DNA of 64,000 nucleotides from Toxoplasma gondii ME49 (lineage: Eukaryota > Apicomplexa > Conoidasida > Eucoccidiorida > Sarcocystidae). Below, piece by piece: positions 27,570-37,000 of this stretch; position 1 is the stretch's first letter; the number at the start of each line of letters is the position of its first letter. The notes under the pieces are model-generated. The model had not been told where the DNA came from. It did not search any database and worked only from the letters and a program-made list of their open reading frames with translations. Location: contig NC_031468.1 of the NCBI RefSeq assembly GCF_000006565.2, positions 744,001-808,000 on the forward strand, given 5' to 3'. Both the position numbers and the translations under genes were made by a program.

Positions 27570-27885
27570 GTTTATATGTATGTATATTTGCATGTGTTGA
27601 TGTGCATGTCTGTCATCATCTGCCAGCAATATCAGAGCAGATATTTTTCGTTTGCTTCCATTTGTGCATGTGGGTTCGATTCAGATTGCGAAGAAACGCC
27701 GAAGAGATCAGCAGCTTCGTCTACGGCACGACAAAAAGAAGGCGATGGAAGAAGCACGGAAAGGAAAAGAAAAGTGGATGAAGAGACAACAAGCCAAAGC
27801 AGCGCAGAAGGGTGCGAAAAACCGATCGTTTATGATTGTAAAGAAGTCCAAGTCTCAGAAACGCAGTCGCCCAGGGCGACGCTGA
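20259..27885 (+). CDS. DDX54: DEAD-box ATP-dependent RNA helicase, DBP10/DDX54 type (9 exons, 1043 aa)
   Basis: A nucleolar RNA helicase; the DBP10/DDX54 family acts in 60S ribosomal subunit assembly. Exons: 20259-21053, 21500-21650, 22384-22525, 23024-24400, 24906-25007, 25766-25917, 26310-26375, 27112-27257, 27685-27885. All are GT-AG and the phases close. Motifs in order: Q motif (GFSQPTPIQ, 44-52), motif I TGSGKT (71-76), PTRELVAQ (103-110), DEAD (176-179), SAT (207-209), [11 protein letters not shown] (324-334), [11 protein letters not shown] (353-363). A long Ser/Glu/Arg-rich segment encoded by exon 4 follows. The DBP10 C-terminal domain starts with WDPKKRKYI near 823 and [13 protein letters not shown]. 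The tail is strongly Lys/Arg-rich, as expected for nucleolar targeting. Family subtype is set by the C-terminal domain, not the generic helicase core. Motif Ib reads TVGR rather than the usual TPGR. Confidence 0.93.
21358..21409 (+). repeat. (TA)n array in helicase intron 1
   Basis: About 52 bp of TA repeats with two AA phase slips, 90 bp upstream of exon 2. Confidence 0.9.
21840..21905 (+). repeat. (TA)n and TATG repeats in helicase intron 2
   Basis: A perfect TA run at 21840-21863 that degenerates into TATATG/TCTATATG units. Confidence 0.85.
22577..22610 (+). repeat. (TA)n array in helicase intron 3
   Basis: A TA run of about 18 bp grading into TATG repeats, 50 bp after the donor. Confidence 0.85.
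24773..24795 (+). repeat. (TA)n array in helicase intron 4
   Basis: A perfect TA run about 110 bp upstream of exon 5. Confidence 0.9.
25250..25267. repeat. 18-bp perfect palindrome in helicase intron 5
   Basis: TAGACCTAGCTAGGTCTA is its own reverse complement. The flanks continue as a weaker inverted repeat, with ATATCGGTAG-like sequence on the left and GTCGATATG on the right. It could form a cruciform or an intron hairpin. No protein site is known to me. Confidence 0.7.
26816..26988 (+). repeat. Two (TA)n-rich clusters in helicase intron 7
   Basis: A TATATG-interrupted array at about 26816-26853 and a TA run at about 26964-26988, upstream of exon 8. Confidence 0.85.
27535..27563 (+). repeat. 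(TA)n array in helicase intron 8
   Basis: A near-perfect TA run about 120 bp upstream of the terminal exon. Confidence 0.9.
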
Positions 27886-27974
27886 AAATATATTTGCCCT
27901 AAAGACGGTTCACCTGAGCGTAGAGAAAGATGCGTACACATCGGTGGATCCAGGCCGTCAAACGCCCAAGGTGG

Positions 27975-28021
<47 letters not shown>

Positions 28022-30882
28022 GTTTATATACGCATCCATATTGTGTGACTCTCAGATGAACAGGCGTCAACCATTTCAGGGATCAATTCTTGCGTCTACT
28101 TACGCCCATTTGTCAACAGATTTGTGGTCCTGAAATTGCTTGTCGACTACGCTTACATTTTCCTTTCAAAAAGAACAGTTGCATGCACAGCAACATCAGC
28201 TGCTTCGTGTGCCTGTCTTTGGCACGCACCGCAGGTTTTTCCACCTGCTTCCCTTCTTCTGCCGAAATGATAACACACTGTTGCAGTGAGGCTCGCACGT
28301 AGACTTCTGAAGTTATGCTGATCTTAGGTAACACCCCCTATGAGTTGCGATTTAAAGCTGTTTTCCTGGGTAGATCTTTCCAGAGTTGCCGTTGTTGCCG
28401 ATTTTCCTGATATTGCTACGACACGCACGCAAAACTGTTCTTGAGCAGAAGGATCGCTTTCCCGAATTTTTCGTGTCTGCTTCTCACTGTTCCCTGTCGA
28501 AGATCAAACTAGCGGAGCGGTCAACCGATGCTAACATGTTAATATTTCCAGTATTCGGTTACACTGGAGCAAGAATACCTAATTCACATATTCTCTGTTC
28601 AGTTGTTTGTCCCATTAATGTAAAGGATGGAGGGAGAAACGGGTATGTAAGTGTTCAGTGCACAGTTTAGCCTCTGTGCATGGAGCGATTCAGGCGCACG
28701 TGGGATAAGTGAAAAGCCGACCGTGGTTGAGGGTCTGCAAGTAACAGGAATACTGACACTTGTCTCCTCAGGAGAGCTGCTGGAGACGAAAACGAGAAAC
28801 AGAACCCGTTTGACTGTGGTTGTTACTCAGCGAAGCGCGTGGCTGATCTGATGGTGTGGTATGCTGCATGTTGTGGTGTCGCGCACAGCCTGTGACCTGG
28901 TGCTGCAGACGTCCGCGAGAAGCAGTATGGTACTGAACACTCTGGCTATATTCAAGAGTACTATAGACTTCAAGACTTGCAGCAGACGAGGGAAACTCTT
29001 CAAGAGTAGAGACCTAACGCCAGCCGATTATTATATCCTGATTTTACAGGATTCGATTCAGTTTTGTGGTTGCTGTACCTCAGCAAAGGGAAAGACTGTC
29101 CACTAAGTTTTAGATGGGAAAGCCGGAGTTTTCCTTCCCGTTTCGGTGGTCCGTTGTTCTTCTCTCTAGTGTTGAATCTGCATCTGTTTTCTGTGTCTCG
29201 GTTCCAATACTGAGATGCGAGCACTCTGTTCTTCTGTCGAAGGGATTAACAGCGGAGGCGATTGCCACTACTGAGCGAAAATGCAAGGCAAACGCTAATA
29301 GTTGAAGCGTGCCTTTACCCTGCCCAGATCTGCTGATCAAGACTATCTTGCTGTAGATGTTCTGTGAAGGTTAACGGCGACTGCTTTGTGCCACTTTCGA
29401 TGATTTCGTTCCTAGGATTTCACCACTGGACCGCAACATGACATCCGGGGCGTCGTTTTGAGGCTCACAAACGGGTTCTCTCCAGACACTTCCTGAAACC
29501 ACCCTTCTCTTGGTTCAAATTTGCATTTTTCCTTTTATCAGTAACGATGCTGCAGTAGTGGGCATGGGTGGACCCCGCCCGATTTCTCCGCACGGCTATG
29601 CGGCGTTGCTACCCTTGTCTCTGTTGGTTTCCACTTCCTCTCGGACCCGTGTTGGAGTCTTGTACCGTGTAACGCACACTAAATGATGAAACGGGGAAGG
29701 GGAATTTACAGTATTCACTTTAGTCCTGTGCTCGTCAGCCCAGACGTCGCTTCTCCCTGTGGCACGGGCTATTCCGTGCCCCAGCGTACCCCGTCTCCTT
29801 GGCTCGCGTCGAAATCCAGCTCACGCGTTGACTTAACAAAGTGGGTTTGCGTGCAACTCACCTCTACGCGATTCCTCCATAAAGTTAAATGGATGTATAT
29901 TGATTCGTCAGAGACTTACAAAGTATCGTTGTTCGGTAACGCTGTTTGCATTTTCTGTCTTGCTCTGGGTGCGTTCGTCGATGGTAGGAAAAGGCTTGGA
30001 GACGCAGACTGCCCAACGAAGTTGCTAGTTTGCGACTGGTGTCCGAAGAAGCGCGGTGGTATCGATCTGCCGTTTGTTACCTCACATGGGGAAATGCAGC
30101 AGTTTGCCGGGGATTTTTTGACTTCCCTGCGACTCCAGGGCACACCGGTCGTTTGGCCGCTTCACGTGTTCCCGCAATTTCCTTCTGGAGCAAGTCGTTG
30201 GCAAGGAGCGGTGCGTTTTGGCTGCCTCTACCACTGCGCTCTTTGCCGAGACTACAAAGATCTCAACGCTTCTAAACGCCGTGTCACCTCGTGTTTTTCA
30301 TTTGATTCTGGTTAGGTGGAACGCGAATATTGGCAGCTTTGCCCTTTTCCCTGTTCCTTTGTTGTGGTGCAAACTCACGCATCAAAAGAGCTCGACCCAT
30401 GGACTTTCTGTCTGTAGACTAGGAGAACCCAAAGCTTACAGATGTCCCCATTGACGGTTCCCTGTTACACATTTTCCTGTTCAATCAACATACTCTCATC
30501 AACGTTCATGTGCGTCTGGTCCTTGAACACTCTGACTGGGTGCGTGTTAATTCGTTTCCGGTAAGCCTTCTAAACGGTTCTACTGTGCAGCGGCAACGCG
30601 CTCTGGGCAGGCTGCAAAAAACGCGGAAACATCCTCGACGGTATGACTGTGTTTCTGTCTGCCTTCTGTCGACTTCAACAACTCTGTACCTCTCGCTGTG
30701 CCTCTCTGCAGCATCGCCGGTGCCATGCGTCGCCTTTTCCCGCTCTCTGTCTTGCCCGAAATTTGAAACCGTATCTGTTGATTCACTGTGGAGGCCGAGT
30801 GTCTACGGATACCGAGGTGTGCATAGGGGTTTGCATGTGGAAGTAGTAATTTCGGATTCCTTTCGACCCTCCTGTACACGCC
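27886..30882. other. Intergenic: helicase 3' flank and upstream of the secreted-type gene
   Basis: About 3 kb. The left end holds a (TA)n array at 27985-28021 in what is probably the helicase 3' UTR. The rest has no long repeats and only unrecognised ORFs; the longest is a 210-codon plus ORF at 29683-30315. The last several hundred bases should include the promoter and 5' UTR of the gene at 30883. Confidence 0.55.
27985..28021 (+). repeat. (TA)n array downstream of the helicase gene
   Basis: About 36 bp of perfect TA repeats, 100 bp after the stop codon. It is the last long TA array before about 50 kb. Confidence 0.9.
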
Positions 30883-31827
30883 ATGGATTCACGGCGAAGC
30901 AGCAACGCTCTGAGCGAGCGTCCAAACGCACATGTTTCGAGCACCTTCACGTACGGGAGAAGCAGCAGATCACTACATCGCCGTTTTTTCCTAGTTTTCT
31001 TGTTCTTTCACGTCAGTATTGCATTGTTGTTTCTGACCGTGTTGTCTCCGGAGGGCTGCGCTGCTCAGAAGGCCACGCCGAGCCTACCCTCGGAAGAACT
31101 GCAGGGCGAAGACATGCGTAGGCATAGGAAGATGCTTCTCGATGAGGAGGATGAACTGAGCGTCGAAGAAGAGCTGAAGGCCGATCTAGAACGCATAAAG
31201 CACCATCGAGAGATGGACACAACGACAACGACGAAACCACCACCGAAAAATGTTGTCCTTGACGCGGGAAAGGAGGTGGGCATGGGGTTTTGGAATGGCT
31301 TGCTCGCGCCCTTCCGCCTTGCCAAGGATCTGATGAAGAGACCTGGACAAACTGTGGACATGGCGATAGCGTCTACCGCGATGACAACCTCGAAGCTAAG
31401 AAATGCTCTGGCAGCCACAATAAAGTGGGAAAATGCTGGACACCACTGGCGCGAGTTGTTTCGCGATATGATTAGGGCATCCACGTTTCATCCTGGCAGA
31501 CAGGAAGAAGTAGAGCGCTTAGCTCGCCTGAAGAAGGCGCAGGTGTCTCAGGATTCGCTCCACGTGTCGGAACGTGCAAACCAGCAAGCAGAGAGACGTG
31601 TGGAGTCTGCTCTCCGTGCCGGCGAAAGCAGACGGGAGGAAGAACGCCGAGAGTTTCAAAAGCAGAAAGAGAGATATGAAAGGTACAAACAAATGCGGGA
31701 ACAATCGAGAGCCGATACCGCTGAAGCCTCTGCTGCCGGCTCAAATGGGCAGGATAATGCAGAATCTGGAACAGGGGAACAACCCTTGCCTGCTGTTCAT
31801 GGTGAAAATAAGGACGCAGGACAGTAG
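30883..31827 (+). CDS. Hypothetical secreted or membrane-anchored protein, single exon (314 aa)
   Basis: No family is recognised. The ATG at 30883 sits in a CGCCATGG context. Residues 1-34 are polar and basic, and a hydrophobic segment at about 35-55 (RRFFLVFLFFHVSIALLFL) follows. That segment could be an internal signal peptide, cleaved near GCAAQ at about 58-62, or a signal anchor. After it comes an acidic stretch (about 83-96), a short Thr run, then a more ordered region with Gly/Phe/Trp (about 127-185). The last third is charged, heptad-like and probably helical (about 200-275), followed by a Ser/Gly/Glu tail. The intron-less layout, recessed hydrophobic segment and charged helical tail resemble coccidian dense-granule proteins. 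That is inference from layout only; no export motif of the RRLxx type is present. Confidence 0.65.
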   Translation: MDSRRSSNALSERPNAHVSSTFTYGRSSRSLHRRFFLVFLFFHVSIALLFLTVLSPEGCAAQKATPSLPSEELQGEDMRRHRKMLLDEEDELSVEEELKADLERIKHHREMDTTTTTKPPPKNVVLDAGKEVGMGFWNGLLAPFRLAKDLMKRPGQTVDMAIASTAMTTSKLRNALAATIKWENAGHHWRELFRDMIRASTFHPGRQEEVERLARLKKAQVSQDSLHVSERANQQAERRVESALRAGESRREEERREFQKQKERYERYKQMREQSRADTAEASAAGSNGQDNAESGTGEQPLPAVHGENKDAGQ

Positions 31828-34065
31828 AGACAACGGGCAGAGTTTTCATGTTCACGGCATTTTACAGGGTTTCAAGCAAGCGGTGACGCTCACGCGAAAG
31901 TGCACTTGTCAGGTGCAGGAGAAAGTCAAGGATTGGAACGATTCCTGGTACAGCCGTGGCTGCATAGTTTTTCTTTAACGAGCAGCATACGCGCAGCTTG
32001 GCTCGTCAACGCTCTGTTTCGTATTTCGGTTGAGTCAGAGCCTCACTTTCTCATTTGAGCATTCGGGGTGCATCTCAGGTATGTCTCTAGATCATAAAGG
32101 CTCAGCTGTTGGCACTGTTTATTGCCTTCGAAGAATGCACCAGCATGCAGTCCAACCTTGTCTTTACAGGCGAGCTGGGTGTGGTCGTCGTTTCCCAGTG
32201 GAATTATCTATGGGTGTCTCCAGTGCTTGCAAGGTCGACGTCTATCCATGCTATTTATGGATGGGAGTGTTAGCCCTCGTATTACTGTTGGAAAGTGCTC
32301 GTGGGGATCATGTATGCCGTGCACTTCAGTCTACAGCAGCGACACGTGACTGCAATACCGAGTCGGTAAGCGTGTCGGAGATTAACTTCTACTGGATTGG
32401 ATACAGGTGAGCAGACTCCGTTAGTATTGGCAGTGAAAAAATGCTGCGGGGTGTGCTGTACGGAAAGGAGAGAGCTGGCTCAGAGAGAAACAGCTATCTT
32501 CTATGTTACATCACGAAAGTAGCGGTGTACCTGTGGGGAAGTCGGATCACTACCGTGAACGGCGGCCCTAAGATCTAACGTTATGGAACATGTGGCAAGA
32601 TATGTTGTCACTTTTTACACCATAAACGTGATCAAGAATGAGATGTCTTGGGGCCCATACTGTGGTTTTTGTATGATCTGCCCAGAAGCATGTGGTTTCA
32701 CCCGGCTTACGTCAAGGACACGTAATGTAGAGGTTTTCATTTGTGATGCCAAGATGGCGCAAGACAGCGTGTGCATGATCCGGCAAATAGAATACAACAC
32801 GGTTCCGCGTAACCGAATATTCAGTAGGCACGTGTTTTTTCCGAAAGGGCAGCGACACAGCAGCTCCGATTCGTCCGATCATCTCCGGGGTCCACGGAGT
32901 TACAACCCGACAGGGCTGCCGTATACAGTTGCAGCGCCCATGATACGACTCAATCACTACAACTGAACAGCGCAGCCCCGACGTTCTTTAAAAAGTACTT
33001 GTGTGCAGCTGATGGCACGGATATAGGACAGACACCTTGTACCAGCGCACGCTGCAACGGACTCCCGCACAGAAGTCGCGTCGCATGAAGTGACCAGAGT
33101 GTATGTCGTGTTCTATACCGTACGGACGAAGTGTAACAAGGGAATTCCATTTTGAAGTCCTCCAAAAACATATGCATCCGACAGTTCCAATTAGCGCATG
33201 ACTGTGCTACGATAGACTGTGCAGCAGGGCCACCTCTGGGGTGTTCCGCCTACACTGCGCTCACAACAGGAGAGCGTTTCGTAGTTGACTCGAGGCAAAG
33301 ACGCCGATCTTAAGTATAGGGGTACCCCTGGCAGCAAAAGAGACAACCGTTACACAGAAATAGGTGCCTTTCAGCAGAAATCACCTGCCAACTTAAAGCC
33401 GGCCTCTGCTCACCCAACGTACTGGTCAGTTTCCCCCCCCCTGACAACACGACCAACTGGACGAGCGCAGTCAGCTGAAATGACAGTCAGTCGCATGAAC
33501 CAGGGCGTCACCATTTACAGAGAGATCGTTTTGGGGTCGACTCTCTGGAAATGGTTTGGGCACAGTGCCCGCATCGTCTGGTATCTTCAACACTGTTACG
33601 CCGGCATCCACAACATGATTCGGCGACAAGATTGCAAGATGTCGAAAGGCAAGCCTTGTTCGTATACAACAAAAATGCAGCAAGAATTCGGGACGCCCGT
33701 TCCCAGATCTGCCATTGCTGCGTGTGTTCCTTCTCGTTCCGCCGTCGTCCTGCACACACCGTCGGTTCTTTCCGGCCCATATACTCGCATTGCAAGTCAC
33801 GCTACGCTGGCTATACTGGCTGTAGTCACGCGCATGCCGCACTCGTCACGGCATTTAGCAGCTCACAACTGACTCGTATACCGCTATTTGGTGTCTTCGC
33901 GCAAAAATGAGACTTCCTACAGCTGAGCGAGGAACCTCCAAACACGATTCCGGACGTTCCTCTTCTCGGCTTGCCGCACCATGTCACACATTCTGAGGAA
34001 ACATTCTGGGAAAATCATCCTCACCCATTTATGCGCTCATGCTGGGGCCAACATGTCGACCGTTT
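31828..34065. other. Gap between convergent genes
   Basis: About 2.2 kb between the end of the plus-strand gene and the end of the minus-strand carrier gene, so it should hold both 3' UTRs. The only coding candidate is the weak two-exon model at 32210-32966. ORFs at 33285-33910 occur in several overlapping frames on both strands and have no recognisable features. Confidence 0.5.
32210..32966 (+). CDS. Low-confidence candidate: small secreted Cys-containing protein (2 exons, 196 aa)
   Basis: The ATG at 32210 opens a frame with a good signal-peptide profile: a hydrophobic core WMGVLALVLLLESARG at about residues 17-32 and likely cleavage after ARG. The frame meets a strong donor, CAG|GTGAGC, after 32406. 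A phase-matching continuation can start at 32573 and runs to a stop at 32964-32966. It contains YCGFCMICPEACGF, a C-x2-C-x2-C-x3-C pattern. The acceptor at 32572 lacks a good pyrimidine tract, so the join is doubtful. If unspliced, exon 1 alone would encode a 66-aa secreted peptide. Local base composition is close to that of the neighbouring intergenic DNA. Confidence 0.2.
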
Positions 34066-37000
34066 CTAATTATCTGTCTCTGGAAATAAGCGAGTTAGAG
34101 AACGAGATGTTCTCTCAAACAGGAGCGCACTGAGAGCGTTACAAGGGCCTGCAACGAGCATTCGTGTTGGTGCGTTCCTGAACCACCCAGACAGAACTCC
34201 TCGCTGTTCCGCTATTTCATAAAGAGCCCGGCAGACACCAAGAAGGCCTGAAGGCAAACGTCGCAGGTGAGACGAAATATCCGTAAATAGCCAGAGAGAA
34301 GCGCCCCCCATCTAAACCGATCAACGTGTGAAAATACTGAAGTTGCCTGCACGCATTGATATGCGCACGACAGCCTCTTCAAGGAGGCTTTCGAGTATGG
34401 TCTTGTGACGCATATCGGGACAACTCCCGTTCTGGGCATGCTTTCTGAATAACGATATGGGTTCTATAATCAGAGTTTGCCATCAAGGGGATCCAATCGC
34501 CTTGAAATCGAGAATGTCCTAGCCAGCAATCACAGGTAAACAAAGGGTGACCCGGTGCGCCATACATGGGCGTCCCTAACGTCATCAGGCGTACCTTGAA
34601 GTCTGGTAGCGGATCCCGGTTCTGAGTCCACTTGGCTTTTCTCCACGATATACCGCCTGGCTGCCTCGAGGGGGGAAGTTGCGAAAGTAGTCAACGCCCC
34701 CGAGAGTAGACCAACTCCAAGAGTAACGGGCGCTGCTGACGGCGGACTGGACGCGAAGAGGAGAACGCGCACGTACAAGCAGAAAATCGCTGCGGTTTTA
34801 AAAGGATTTAATCCCTTCCTCTTCAAACGGTTTCCCTCGTACGTGCAATACACACACAGACTGACTAGTCTCTTTCAGTGCTCCAAATCGTCAGAGAAAA
34901 TAGAATTCGTGAAATCACCGATTGTGTGTGAGCCTGAAGCGGTCACTAATCGTTGGCGCAGAAAGAACAGAAAACTGCCCCTATTGCATGTGGCGTGCAC
35001 AAGTCGGTTTGAATGACTCGCTTCACACGACTCAAAAAAAACAGGGTGGTCCCCTGTTGTGACACTTAGGCCTCCACCTATCCTACCACTATCATGGCCG
35101 TCGCTGTTACCATCCCCAGATCCACGTCTACCTCCCTAAGAATACATCTGCAGTGAGAGACGCGTGTGACACCTGAGCATATACGGGCATGTCTAAAGCT
35201 ACGTATACGTATGTAAATCCATGTATGCGCACATCGTTTGAGACTAAACCTCCATCTCACCTCACTGTGTCGGCCGAAGTAGCAGGAGCAGAACGGTATG
35301 TTCCCGTTTGTTCGGCTGTTATGTCAGCCTGTTCTTTCAGCTGGGCGTCTCCCTGACGTCGCATGCCTGCGTGTCTCAAATTTGTGAGCCTCGTTGCGAG
35401 GCCCCGCATCGCGTCTACCGGCCCCTGCATGCCATGAGCGAGCAAATCTCGTGCCCAGTTCAGTTTCCCTTCACTCGGTTTCAAACTTGACTGGGGACTG
35501 TCTTTCCCAGCTGACAGACGCAGTTTTTCTCGTGCTCTCGCGACAATTCCGGACTGCAACGTTCTCCCCTCGCTAGACTGCTCGGCCTGCTGTCTAGCAG
35601 CAATCACCCGTCGAAGCATCTGCATTGTCTGGCCATTCAGCACTCTGTAGGTTGCGTCTCGGAGGACTTGTGCATAGAATCCTCGGTATTGTGCCTTGAG
35701 GATCGACGGGTCATCTCGTAGGACTGTTGTTAGAGCCTGCGCGACACAAGATGACGCAGACACGGTCTCAGCTGTGATTTGGGGACGGACATGGTATCGC
35801 TGCATTATCATTGTTTTAGGTGGCAGGCAGATCTCCGCTGGAGTAAAGAGGGGGACCATCTCCATATCAAGCAACGTGCAGAGACTGAACGGCATGCGTG
35901 CAGCAAATGGAGAGGCGGGTGAATTCTGCCGCACACACCTAATGTACCACCCTATGAACCAGTGGCCGGGAAGACATCACCGCCTGTCCTGGTAGAGTCA
36001 CAACCGCGAATCCTCCTCGCTCGTGGAAATGTTGGTCAACACTCGGCAACGCAGTTGTAAAGATAAGACAAGAGTTTGGGCGCCAGTGTCTTCGGCTTCT
36101 GTCGTTGGCGTACCTCTTGGGGAGATGCCGCTTTTCCTCGCTGGAGAAGTCCCTTGGCGCAGTCGAACGGTGTTTTGTACATGCTTCCCACACTGTCCGC
36201 TGCGACGGCACTGAGGAACAACTTTGCCACTGTCGGCAGCTCTAGAAGACAACATGATAGAACGCAGAGCGCTACATGGAGAAGAGGACCTACCGACAGG
36301 CAGGGGAGAGCCACCGCCCTTTCTAGTTGTATGCATGATGTGCGTACCACACACGCTTTGCAGGTAAGAAATGCCGGCAGCTAGCAAAGGAACAATAAGA
36401 CATTTAAACATTTTTTGACAGGCAGATGCTTTCCAAGACAAACATGCACATGCGCTGTGCAGCGGATGCGCGGGGGAATCCTGTAACTCGCAGGCGAAGA
36501 CTTTTCTCTCGATGCGGCGCTTTACAGGGAGCAACCACCGCAGCGCGCACGGTCCCTGCCTCCGACACCGCGCGCCAGGCGCACCGACGTCAAGGAAAAG
36601 ACCACCGCCCTCACCTGCGTGCCCCTCGTGGCTGTCCCTGCTTCCTCTCTCCCCAGTCAACCGCTGCGGGTCTCTCGTTAGCACAGGAAGCTTCGATTTC
36701 CCACTTACTTCCCGCGTGATGTGACAGCAGTTTCTGCGCATGCGTTTGAAGGGTAACGCAAAGCATGCAATACGGCAGCTCGGATACAGCGAGAATGGAC
36801 AGGCAGCCGTTGTAGAGGGCACCAACTGGGATGTCCTGGAGTGGTAAAAGAAGCAAAACGTCAAAGCCAAAAATGGTGTGGCGCCGCCAGAAGCAACTAC
36901 ACGTATTGCCGTTCTCGGGGATCTTTGCCGTAGAATCTGAAGCACAACTTGAACCACGACACTAGAGCGTCCCCTCGGTCGAGTCTCTGTTCCAAAGGAA

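Noticed and set aside
29683..30315. 210-codon plus ORF upstream of the secreted-type gene
   Set aside because: No recognisable family or targeting signal, and shorter ORFs overlap it in other frames. More likely 5' flank of the gene at 30883.
33285..33910. Overlapping ORFs on both strands (up to 195 codons)
   Set aside because: Several frames are open simultaneously, none has motifs, and the region lies in the 3' gap between convergent genes.
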